NCBI GenBank assembly: GCA_963706685.1
Contig: CAVPMY010000003.1
Coordinates: forward strand, 434,001 to 498,000
DNA: 64,000 bases
Direction: 5' to 3'
DNA from: CADEEN01 sp963706685
GTDB lineage: Bacteria; Pseudomonadota; Gammaproteobacteria; Burkholderiales; Burkholderiaceae_C
Both the position numbers and the translations under genes were made by a program. This document shows, in pieces, positions 1 through 9,608 of this stretch. The stretch's first letter is position 1, and each line of letters begins with the position of its first letter. The notes beneath the pieces are model-generated. The model had not been told where the DNA came from. It did not search any database and saw nothing but the letters and a program-made list of their open reading frames with translations.

Positions 1-432
1 TGATGATCTGCACCGGCACCGGCATCGCGCCGATGCGCGCGATGACCGAATGGCGGCGGCGTCTGCGCCAGAGCGGCAAGTTCGAGGGCGGCAAGCTGAT
101 GCTGTTCTTCGGCGCGCGCACGAAGGAGGAGCTGCCCTACTTCGGCCCGCTGAAGAACCTGCCGAAGGACTTCATCGACATCAACTTCGCGTTCAGCCGC
201 ACGCCGGGCCAACCGAAGAAGTACGTGCAGGACCTGATGCGCGAGCGCGCGGCCGACCTGGCGCGGCTGCTGAAGGATCCAGAGCACCTACTTCTACGTC
301 TGCGGCCTGAAGAGCATGGAAGAAGGCGTGGTGCTGGCGCTGCGCGACGTCGCCACGCAGGCCGGGCTGCCCTGGGAGACACTTGGCGCCGCGCTGAAGA
401 AGGAAGGCCGCCTGCACCTGGAGACCTACTGA
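1..432 (+). CDS. boxA: BoxA, benzoyl-CoA 2,3-epoxidase reductase component, 3' end, one frameshift
   Basis: This is the C-terminal part of the FAD/NADPH reductase that feeds electrons to the BoxB epoxidase in aerobic benzoyl-CoA degradation. The gene enters from the left edge. The visible protein carries the FNR-type nucleotide-binding segment CTGTGIAPMRAM, then FFGARTKEELPYFGPL, and ends in EGRLHLETY, as BoxA proteins do. One extra base near 279-285 splits the reading: the first frame runs to about 281, and STYFYVCGLKSMEEG continues in another frame from 283 to the stop at 430-432. Both halves are conserved, so a sequencing error is more likely than real decay. The downstream acyl-CoA genes fit an aromatic-acid cluster. 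Confidence 0.75.
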
Positions 433-532
433 TGCCCCCAAGCTCGCTTTGCTCGCGGCCCCCCGAGGGGGCGCAGGTCCCCCTTGGGGCGGCCCGGCGG
501 GAGACCCATTGATGATGCCCCCAAGCTCGCTT
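431..532. repeat. C-rich intergenic repeat with nested inverted repeats and a 19-bp direct repeat
   Basis: A 19-bp direct repeat (GATGCCCCCAAGCTCGCTT) lies at 431-449 and again at 514-532, flanking a C/G-rich element. Inside it, CCCCAAG (436-442) pairs with CTTGGGG (483-489) around an inner CCCCC-GA-GGGGG hairpin. A copy in the opposite orientation lies at 19855-19923 and a partial relative at 21971-22024. This looks like a dispersed intergenic repeat family. It could form a strong RNA hairpin between boxA and the next gene. Confidence 0.7.
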
Positions 533-537
533 ACCTG

Positions 538-1325
538 ATGCCGCAGACCCTGAACATCTCACGCCGCGCCAATGGCGTGGCCCAGGTCACGATGTCACGC
601 CCGACGGTGTTCAACGCCTTCGACGAGACGATGATCGCCGAGCTCGACTTTGCGTTCGCCGCGCTGATCGACGAGGCCGATGTGCGCGTGATCGTGCTGG
701 CCGGTGACGGCAGGCATTTTTCGGCCGGCGCCGACTTGCAATGGATGCAGCGTGCGTCCGAAGCCACGCAGGAGTGGAACCTGCAGGACGCGAGGCGCTT
801 TGCCTTGATGCTGGCACGCATCGAGGCCTGCCCCAAACCCACCGTCGCCCGCGTGCAAGGTGCCGCGCTCGGCGGCGGTGTCGGCCTGGCGTGTGCGTGC
901 GACGTGGCGATCGCCGCCGACAACGCCAGCTTTTCCGTCAGCGAGGCACGCTTCGGCATCCTGCCCGCCGTCATCGGCCCTTATGTCACCAATGCGGTCG
1001 GCAAGCGCCAGGCCAAACGCCTGGCGTTGACGACCACGCGCATCGGCGCGGCCGAAGCCCTGGTGATCGGACTCGTGCAGCAGGTCGTGCCGCTGGCCGA
1101 GCTCGATGCGGCGGTGGATGCGACCGTCATAGAGCTGCTCGCCGGTGGCCCGAACGCGCAGCGCGAGATCAAACAGCTGTTCGGGCAACTCGAGGTCGGC
1201 CCCGTGACAGCTGAGGTGCGCGAACTCACGGCGCAGACCATCAGCCGCGTGCGCGGCAGCGACGAGGCCAAGGAAGGCTTCGCGGCGTTTCTCGGCAAGC
1301 GGCCGCCGAAATGGAATCCGAACGC

Positions 1326-1329
<4 letters not shown>
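538..1329 (+). CDS. Enoyl-CoA hydratase/isomerase (crotonase) family protein
   Basis: A 263-residue crotonase-fold enzyme. The oxyanion-hole segments FSAGADL and GAALGGGVGLA are both present, and the body aligns end to end with hydratases. It probably hydrates an unsaturated acyl-CoA (dehydroadipyl-CoA-like in this context). The FSAGADLQWM and LPAVIGPYV segments also resemble methylglutaconyl-CoA hydratases (LiuC), so the substrate is uncertain. The ATG at 538 was chosen because upstream in-frame sequence is repeat-derived. The stop overlaps the next start as ATGA (1326-1329), which indicates one operon with the dehydrogenase and thiolase genes that follow. Confidence 0.8.
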
Positions 1330-2839
<1,510 letters not shown>

Positions 2840-2843
<4 letters not shown>

Positions 2844-4042
2844 ACCAAGCCTTTATCTGCGACGCCATCCGCACGCCCTTCGGCCGCTATGGTGGCGCCT
2901 TGTCGTCGGTGCGCGCCGATGACCTGGGCGCGCTGCCGCTGCGTGCGCTGATGGCGCGCAACCCGAATGTCGATTGGGCTGCCGTCACCGACGTGCTCTT
3001 CGGTTGTGCCAACCAGGCCGGCGAAGACAACCGCAACGTCGCCCGCATGAGCCTGTTGCTCGCCGGCCTGCCAAAGGAAGTGCCGGGCGGCACGATCAAC
3101 CGCCTCTGCGGCTCGGGCATGGACGCGGTGGGCACGGCAGCGCGCGCGATCAAGAGCGGCGAGGCACAGTTGATGATCGCCGGTGGCGTGGAAAGCATGA
3201 GCCGTGCACCGTTCGTGATGCCGAAAGCCGAAAGCGCGTTCTCACGCGCCAATGCCGTCTATGACACCACCATCGGCTGGCGCTTCGTCAACAAGCTGAT
3301 GAAAGAACAGTTCGGCATCGACTCGATGCCCGAGACAGCGGAGAACGTGGCGGCCGAATTCAACATCGAGCGCGAGGCGCAGGACCGCATGGCGCTGGCC
3401 TCGCAATTGAAGGCGGTGGCGGCGCAGCAAAGCGGCTTCTTCGATGCCGAGATCACGCCGGTGACAGTCGCACAGAAGAAAGGCGAGCCGGTCATCGTCG
3501 TCTGCGACGAGCACCCGCGCGAAACCTCGCTCGAGGCGCTGGCCCGGCTGAAGAGCATCGTCAGGCCCGACGGCAGCGTGACCGCGGGCAATGCCAGCGG
3601 CGTCAACGACGGCGCCTGTGCGCTGCTGCTGGCCAGCGAAGCGGCAGCGACGCAGCACGGCCTGACGCCGCGCGCGCGCGTGATCGGCATGGCCACGGCG
3701 GGCGTGCCGCCGCGCGTCATGGGCATCGGCCCGGCGCCTGCAACGCGGCGTGTGCTCGAGCTGACCGGCATGACGCTGGCGCAGATGGACGTCATCGAGT
3801 TGAACGAAGCCTTTGCCGCGCAGGGCCTGGCCGTGCTGCGCGATCTGGGCCTGCAGGACGACGACCCGCGGATCAACCCCAACGGCGGCGCGATCGCCCT
3901 GGGCCACCCTCTGGGCGCCAGCGGCGCGCGACTGGTCACGACCGCCGTCAATCAATTGCACAAGTCCCAGGGCCGCTACGCCCTGTGCACGATGTGCATC
4001 GGCGTCGGCCAGGGCATCGCGCTGGTCATCGAACGCGTCTAG
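2840..4042 (+). CDS. pcaF: 3-oxoadipyl-CoA thiolase
   Basis: A 400-residue thiolase that cleaves 3-oxoadipyl-CoA with CoA into succinyl-CoA and acetyl-CoA, the last step of the box, paa and beta-ketoadipate routes. The nucleophile is Cys90 in NRLCGSGMDA. The C-terminal His motif (GGAIALGHPLGASGARL) and the second Cys motif (CTMCIGVGQG) are intact. The N-terminus AFICDAIRTPFGRYGGALSS matches the PcaF/PaaJ subgroup closely. The ATG overlaps the upstream stop. General acetyl-CoA acetyltransferase is the alternative, but operon context favours PcaF/PaaJ. Confidence 0.85.
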
Positions 4043-4048
4043 TGCGAC

Positions 4049-4073
4049 GGGGCTCGAACGCGCCCGAGGCCCC
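4049..4073 (+). terminator. GC-rich stem-loop after the thiolase gene
   Basis: GGGGCTCG (4049-4056) can pair with CGAGGCCCC (4065-4073), with one bulge. It lies 7 bases after the thiolase stop. There is no U-tract, so it is more likely a 3' stabiliser or a weak/Rho-assisted end than a classical intrinsic terminator. Confidence 0.3.
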
Positions 4074-4144
4074 GCGATAACCCCGTTGCCCGCGATGCCC
4101 CGATGCAGGCATGCTCGGTGACACTGAACAAGGAGTTCCCGTCC

Positions 4145-5308
4145 ATGCGTCTGACCCACACTTTGCTGACCGCCGCGACCGTCGCCGCCGTCTCGTCCAC
4201 TGCCTTCGCGCAAGGCCTGCCGCCGCTCAAGGTCGGCCTCATGCTGCCCTCCACCGGCACCTTCGCCGCGCTGGGCAGCGCGATCGAAAATGGCTTCAAG
4301 CTCTATATCGAAGAGCAGGGCGGCAAGCTCGGCGGCCGCAGCATCGAGTACTTCAAGGTCGACGACGAGAGCGATCCGAGCAAGGCCACCGACAACGTCA
4401 ACAAGCTGATCAAGCGCGACAACGTCGACGTGATCGTCGGCACGGTGCATTCCGGCGTGGCGCTGGGCATGGCGCGCGCGGCCAAGGACAGCGGCACGCT
4501 GCTGATCGTGCCCAACGCCGGCGCCGACGCCATCACCGGCCCGCAATGCGCGCCCAACATCTTCCGCAGCTCGTTCTCGAACTGGCAGCCGGGCTACGCC
4601 ACGGGCGTGGTGGCTGCCGGCAAGGGCTACAAGCGCGCGATGACCATCACCTGGAACTACGCCGCCGGCAACGAGACGGTCAAGGGCTTCACCGAGGCCT
4701 TCGAAAAAGGCGGCGGCAAGATCATCAAGGACCTCTCGCTGCCGTTCCCCGGTGTCGAGTTCCAGCCGCTGCTGACCGAGATCGCCTCGCAAAAGCCCGA
4801 CGTGGTGTTTGCCTTCTTTGCCGGCGGCGGCGCAGTCAAGTTCGTCAAGGACTACGACGCCGCGGGCTTGAAGAAGAGCATCCCGCTGGTCGGCTCGGGC
4901 TTTCTCACCGACGGCACGCTCGAAGCGCAAGGCGCCTCGGCGCAGGGCCTGATCACGGCGCTGCACTACGGCGACAGCATCGAGACGCCGCGCAACACCG
5001 CCTTTCGCAACAAGTATGCGGTTGCCTACAAGACCAGCCCCGACGTCTACGCCTTGCAGGGCTATGACGCCGCGCAGATGCTGGCCGCCGGCCTGAAGGC
5101 GGTGAAGGGCGACATGAGCAAGAAAGACGCGCTCTACGCGGCCATCAACAAGGCACAGATCGACAGCCCGCGCGGCAAGTTCACGCTCTCGCCGCAGCGC
5201 AACCCGACGCAGGATTTCTATGTGCGCGAGGTCAAGGGCAACTACAACGTCGTCACCGGCATCGCGGTGAAGGCGCTTGCCGATCCGGGCCGGGGGTGCA
5301 AGTCGTGA
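4145..5308 (+). CDS. ABC transporter substrate-binding protein (branched-chain amino acid/aromatic acid type)
   Basis: A periplasmic type-1 binding protein of 387 residues (Peripla_BP_6/LivJ-like). The ATG at 4145 follows AAGGAG at 4130-4135 and gives a clean Sec signal peptide ending in STAFA-QG. The mature part begins PPLKVGLMLPSTGTFAALG and contains VDVIVGTVHSGVALGMARA, standard for this family. Such receptors beside aromatic-acid genes often bind benzoate-like compounds; that substrate is inferred from position. No permease or ATPase genes for it are in the window. Its stop overlaps the next gene. Confidence 0.8.
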   Translation: MRLTHTLLTAATVAAVSSTAFAQGLPPLKVGLMLPSTGTFAALGSAIENGFKLYIEEQGGKLGGRSIEYFKVDDESDPSKATDNVNKLIKRDNVDVIVGTVHSGVALGMARAAKDSGTLLIVPNAGADAITGPQCAPNIFRSSFSNWQPGYATGVVAAGKGYKRAMTITWNYAAGNETVKGFTEAFEKGGGKIIKDLSLPFPGVEFQPLLTEIASQKPDVVFAFFAGGGAVKFVKDYDAAGLKKSIPLVGSGFLTDGTLEAQGASAQGLITALHYGDSIETPRNTAFRNKYAVAYKTSPDVYALQGYDAAQMLAAGLKAVKGDMSKKDALYAAINKAQIDSPRGKFTLSPQRNPTQDFYVREVKGNYNVVTGIAVKALADPGRGCKS

Positions 5309-5610
5309 TTCTCGAAATAGCCGAACTCCGCATCGCGCCCGGCCAGCAGGCGGCGTTCGATGAGGCGATCCAGCGCGGCCTGACCACCGTGGTCAGCCAG
5401 GCCAAGGGCTATCGCGGCTGGAAGGTCAACAAATGCATCGAAAGCCCCGAGCGCTATGTGCTGATGATCTTCTGGGACACGCTCGAAGACCACACGGTCG
5501 GCTTTCGCCAGGGGCCGCTGTTCACGCAGTGGCGCAACATCGTCGGACCCTTCTTTGCGTCGCCGCCGATGGTCGAGCACTTCACGCTGCTGGGCAAGTC
5601 AGGCGACTGA
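5305..5610 (+). CDS. Antibiotic biosynthesis monooxygenase (ABM) domain protein
   Basis: A small 101-residue dimeric alpha/beta-barrel family protein (ABM/YgiN-like). Typical features are the early ILEIAELRIAPGQQAAFDEA strand-helix, GYRGWKVNKCIESPERYVLMIFWD and a C-terminal FFASPPMVEHFTLL. The GTG at 5305 overlaps the upstream TGA as GTGA, so translation is probably coupled to the binding-protein gene; a GTG at 5296 is the alternative. Some members are quinol monooxygenases, while many have unknown roles. Its job here is not clear. Confidence 0.65.
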   Translation: MILEIAELRIAPGQQAAFDEAIQRGLTTVVSQAKGYRGWKVNKCIESPERYVLMIFWDTLEDHTVGFRQGPLFTQWRNIVGPFFASPPMVEHFTLLGKSGD

Positions 5611-5650
5611 GCGCCATGGCGACATCACGCTTTCGCTGGCCTGCACGCCG

Positions 5651-6271
5651 GTGGGCATCAGCGGACGCTGGCTGCCGGACGAAAGCGCGCGTTTCTGGTG
5701 TGCCGGCGCCGGTGTGGTGGCGGACGCCACGTGGTCTGCACTGGCCAGTGCCGTGCCACGCTGGCATTCCAATATGCCCGCAGACGAAGCAGCGCGGAGC
5801 GATTGGGTCGACCGCCTGGCCGGCCGCCAGCCGCTCGCCCTAGGCGTGCTGGCCGAACGCCATGCGCATTGCCGCGACCAGAAGAACTGCCTGCAGGGCA
5901 AGATGCCAACGACCGAGGACCTGGCGCGCTGGCGCGCGGAGAACGAGGCGCGAGAACCGGCGGCGCGCGCGCGCATGGAGCGCGAACGCGCCCGCGCCGG
6001 CAGTGCGCAGAGTCTCTACGTGCTGGGGTCGATCGTGGCCGGCTTCGCGATCTATGCGCTGGTGGCGCGGGCCGCCGGCACGGCGCTGGCGACGGGCCTG
6101 GTCATCGGCATGTCGGTGATGGCGGCCGTGTGGCTGTTCGGCGCGGCGCGCTCGAGCGACGGCTGGGGCGCGCTCGGCCTGTTGATCATCGCCGTCGGCG
6201 CGCCGGTGTATGGCGTGGTGCTCAGCCTGATCTACCGCTGGCTGTACCGGCGCTTCCTCGCGCCCGGGTAG
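5651..6271 (+). CDS. Hypothetical membrane protein with two to three C-terminal TM segments
   Basis: I do not recognise this family. The N-terminal part is soluble with several Cys residues (WCAGAG, HCRDQKNCLQG), followed by a charged Arg/Glu helix (ARWRAENEAREPAARARMERERARA). Hydrophobic stretches then begin at SLYVLGSIVAGFAIYALVA, GLVIGMSVMAAVWLFGA and LGLLIIAVGAPVYGVVLSLI. The start is unclear: there is no ATG at the head of the frame, and GTG at 5651 is one choice. A missed frameshift upstream is possible, because protein-like sequence extends back to about 5610. It converges on the GGDEF gene with an 8-base gap. Confidence 0.45.
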   Translation: MGISGRWLPDESARFWCAGAGVVADATWSALASAVPRWHSNMPADEAARSDWVDRLAGRQPLALGVLAERHAHCRDQKNCLQGKMPTTEDLARWRAENEAREPAARARMERERARAGSAQSLYVLGSIVAGFAIYALVARAAGTALATGLVIGMSVMAAVWLFGAARSSDGWGALGLLIIAVGAPVYGVVLSLIYRWLYRRFLAPG

Positions 6272-6279
6272 TGACGGTC

Positions 6280-8069
6280 TCACGCTGTCGCGACGAGGAC
6301 GCGGTTGCGACCGGCTCGCTTGGCGGTCAGCAACTCGTCATCGGCGCGCTTGAGCAAGGCCTGCCAGCTGCGGCTCACGCAAATGAATCGGCCACGCCGG
6401 CCGAAAAGCTCGTGCCGGCGTCGCCCATCGCGCCTTGCATCAGCGATTCGACGCGCCAACGCTTGAGCAGCGCGGCGATCTTGCGCTGCGCGCCGGCGGC
6501 GTCGGTCTCGGGCATCAAGACGCAGAACTCCTCGCCGCCGTAGCGGCAGGCGACATCGCTCTTGCGCAGGTTGGCCACCAGCACGCGGCCAAAGGCAGCC
6601 AGCAGGCGGTCGCCGGCATCGTGGCCATGTTCGTCGTTGACACGCTTGAAGTGGTCGAGGTCGATGATCACGGCGGCCAGCGGTTTGTGCTCGCGCTGCG
6701 ACAGCGCCCACATCGCCGGCAGCGTGTTGTTCAAGTGGCGGCGGTTGAACAGCCCGGTCAGCTCGTCGCGCGTCGCCTGCTGGCGCAGCGCCGCCTGCAG
6801 GGCCTGGATCTCGGCCATCCGCTGCGACAAGGCCTGGTTGGCAGCTTCGAGTTCGGCGCGCGCGAATTCGGTGGCGCGGCGCTGCGCATCCTTTTCGTCG
6901 AGTTGGTGCTGCAGCATCAGCAACTCGGTCTGCAGTGCGGCGGCCTGGTAGTGCGCGCGCGAGGCCAGCTGGGCGCGCTCCATCGACAGGTTTTGCCACT
7001 CGCGCACGGCCGCCAACGCGGCAACGGCATCGCCCTGCGCCTCGAGCACCTGTGAGTGCAAGAGGTGAACGGCGCAGCGCACACGCAGACTGACGCCGAG
7101 ATCGCCCGCGGCGGCCCGGTCGTGCGCAGCCTGCAAGTGCACTGCGGCGCCTGCAAGATCGCCTTCGGCGCGCGCGAGCAGGGCTTCGGCCATCGCCAGT
7201 TCGAGCCGCTCTTCGACGATCGGCTCGCGCTCGACCTGGCGTGCACGCTCGACCAGCTCACGCCCGAGCCGTACAGCACCGGCGCGGAAGGCGGCAATGG
7301 CCATGGTCTCGAAATGCGGCGTCAACGCGCCGCGGCCGGTGGCGTCGGCCGGCAAGGCCATCACACGTTCGATGTCGGCCAACACCTCGGCCGCTCGGCT
7401 GACTTCGGTCAGGATGATGATGCGGTTGATCCACAACACGCTGGCCAGGCGCGGATTCTTGGCGTGGTCGAAGCGCGCCAGGCCCGCTTCGACATGCTTG
7501 AGCGCTTCGTCGTAGTCGCCCAGTTGCATCAGCTCGTGGGCGAGGTTGCAGTGCAGGACCACGTCATAACCGTGGCCACGGGCCGGCGGCGCATCGCGCA
7601 GCGCCTGGTACATGTAGGCAAAGGCCTGCTCCGACTGATTGCGCGCCGAGTAGCAGCCGGCAATGGTGTTGAGCAGCAAGCCACGCTGCTCGTGGCGCAG
7701 CACCGCCAGACCTTCGTCACGCAGCGCGAGTACCAATTGCAGCGATTCTTCGTAGCGGCCGGCGCGCCACAGTCCGCGCGCCAGGCCGGTCTGGGCCAGG
7801 ATGCGGCCGCTGCAATCGCCCAGGCGCTCAAAAATTTTCTGCGCTGCGCGCAACTCGGGAGCCGCCACCCGCGGCCGCGCGAAGTAGGTCAGATGAAAGC
7901 CGCGCGCCAGGCGCGCCCAGCCCTCGCCCATCGCATCGCCGCGCGCCAGCGCCTTGGCCAGTGCCTGGTCGGCCAGTTCGATGGCGCGCGTCGAGTCGAC
8001 ATGCAGCATCTTCCAGGCCTGTTGCGCCAGGCGTTGCACCGCTGTCGCGCGTTTTGCCGAAGAAGCCAT
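6280..8069 (-). CDS. TPR-GGDEF diguanylate cyclase, one frameshift near the 3' end
   Basis: The predicted product makes cyclic di-GMP. Roughly the first 380 residues are helical TPR-like repeats, followed by a coiled coil (about 380-420) and a GGDEF domain with the active site GGEEF. An RxxD inhibitory I-site (RKSD) lies five residues before GGEEF, so product feedback is likely. No signal peptide or TM segment is seen, suggesting a cytoplasmic protein. The frame meets a stop at 6375 after SAGVADSFA, but the usual domain end SWQALLKRADDELLTAKRAGRN continues in another frame to 6280. One missing base near 6377-6383 explains this. The ATG at 8069 begins MASSAKRATAVQRLA. Confidence 0.75.
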
Positions 8070-8228
8070 GCTTGCATTGTGCGCGCCGACTGCGGTCGTC
8101 GAGGCTGAGTGCCGTCAACCCAATCGCGGATGAAGTGAGCAATGCGTCACTGTTCAACAACACCGTCATGCCGTCAGCAAGCGATGGCACTCGACGGCGT
8201 GATGCTCGGCAGACTTGCGCGCAGCGCC

Positions 8229-8844
8229 TCAGCAGTTCTCGTACTTCCAGTTTCTGGATTTCCCCTCGGCCAGCCACACCACGGCCTGTGCAATGCGACG
8301 CTGGCGCGTGTCGTCGCGTTTGGCCTGGGCAATCCACTGGGCGTATTCGCGCTGTTTGCCCGGTGGCAAGGCCTCATAGCCGCGGCGCGCGGCGGCGTTG
8401 CACTTGAACGCGGCCGCCAGTGCGAGAGGCGTCACCGGCGCTGGCTTGTTGTCGCCTGTCTTGGGAGCGCGCGGCGGCTTCGTGCCAGCATCGATCAACG
8501 ACGCAGCCATCTTCACCAGCGCCTTGAGCTCGCGCGCGCTGGGCAGGCCGGTCAGCGCCGTTATGCGCCCGAACTGTCCCATCGCCTCACCATCCTTGCC
8601 GGCGTCGACGATTTGCTTGCCCCGCCAGAAGCCGAACGCGCAGTGCTGCTTGAAAGCCGCCATGTGGGCCAATGGGCGGCCAGCATGTTTAAAAAAATGG
8701 CATCCCCCACTTGATCGTCTCCTGCACACCGGGACAGGCTGCGTGCACCGTGGCGCGCAAGTGCAGCAGGACCGGCTGCGCGAAGGCGGCGCTCCTGGCG
8801 ATGTAGGCATCGACGCGCGGATCGAAATTTTTCATGCGCTGCAT
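8229..8844 (-). CDS. YdeI/OmpD-associated (DUF1801-type) protein, frameshifted at a T7 run
   Basis: A protein of about 204 residues of the YdeI/DUF1801 group, whose function is poorly known. The first part (MKNFDPRVDAYIARSAAF ... TIKWGMPFF) lies at 8689-8844, and the rest (KHAGRPLAHMAAFKQHCAFGFW ... NWKYENC) continues in another frame to 8229. The break falls exactly at a run of seven T on the coding strand; with six T the two halves join perfectly. This is either a homopolymer sequencing error or a slippage site. Start at 8844 (MQRMKNF) or 8835. Confidence 0.6.
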
Positions 8845-8953
8845 CTCGGTCACGGTTTGCCCTCCGCGAGGGGTGCCATTGTTGTCCGCAGCGCAACGCT
8901 TGGAAAGCCGGGCGCAGCGTCGTAGCATGTCAGGCCCAACCCAGGAGACACCG

Positions 8954-9316
8954 ATGGCCACCGATACCGTCTGCACACTGGTTCCGTACTTCAAGGTCAA
9001 ACCCGGCCAGCTTGCCGCGTTTCGAGCCGGCGTGGCTGGCTTTGTCGAGCGCACGAGTTCCGAGAAGGGCTGCGTGCACTACGCGTTCTCGTTCGACGGC
9101 GACAACGCGCATTGCCGGGAGGGTTATGACAATGCAGATGCGATGCTGGCGCATCTTCAGAACGTCGACGCTCTGCTCAAGGAGGCGTTGAAAATCGCCG
9201 ACATCGTGCGCCTCGAAGTCCATGGCCCGGCCGCGGAAGTCGAAAAGCTGCGCCAGCCCTTGGCCGGCCTGAAGCCGCAGTTCTTCGTGCTCGAGCCGGG
9301 CGGCCTTCGGCGCTAG
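8954..9316 (+). CDS. Putative quinol monooxygenase (ABM domain)
   Basis: 120 residues with the ABM fold: VCTLVPYFKVKPGQLAAFRA, then EKGCVHYAFSFDGDNAHCREGYDNADAMLAHL. The ATG at 8954 sits behind AGGAG (8943-8947). It resembles YgiN-like quinol monooxygenases more than the ABM protein at 5305. It stands alone between oppositely oriented genes and converges on the cupin gene with a one-base gap. Substrate unknown. Confidence 0.65.
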   Translation: MATDTVCTLVPYFKVKPGQLAAFRAGVAGFVERTSSEKGCVHYAFSFDGDNAHCREGYDNADAMLAHLQNVDALLKEALKIADIVRLEVHGPAAEVEKLRQPLAGLKPQFFVLEPGGLRR

Positions 9317-9317
9317 C

Positions 9318-9593
9318 TCAGGCGGCGTGCCGCCGCGCCACCCAGAACGTGGCGCCCTTGTCGCCGTAGCGCTCGGCATGCGGCATTTCGCGCGCCAACT
9401 CGAAGCCGTCACCCGACCGCAAGTGGCGGGTGCGTCCGCTCTCGGTCAGCCAGACTTCTCCGCGTGTGACCAGCGCCTTGATGGCGAAGGGGTGGCGATG
9501 TTCCTCGAGCACCTGGCCGGGCTGCCACTCGCGCACCAGCACTTCGTCGTAGCCCTCGGCGCGGGCGGCCGTCTCGAACTGGTCGAACGTCAT
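9318..9593 (-). CDS. Cupin-domain protein
   Basis: 91 residues with a single small beta-barrel: EVLVREWQPGQVLEEHRHPF carries the His/Glu metal-site pattern and LRSGDGFELAREMPHAERYG the second motif. The ATG at 9593 was chosen; an in-frame TTG at 9608 would abut the icmF stop (9609). Either way it is the next gene in the icmF direction with almost no spacer, so it probably shares the icmF transcript. Its role is unknown. Confidence 0.6.
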   Translation of the reverse strand: MTFDQFETAARAEGYDEVLVREWQPGQVLEEHRHPFAIKALVTRGEVWLTESGRTRHLRSGDGFELAREMPHAERYGDKGATFWVARRHAA

Positions 9594-9608
9594 GTTGCAG
9601 TCTGCCAA

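Noticed and set aside
8685..8700. Canonical -1 programmed ribosomal frameshift at the T7-AAA tract
   Set aside because: The frame change needed is +1 (or -2), not -1 relative to the heptamer, so the classical slippery-site model does not fit.
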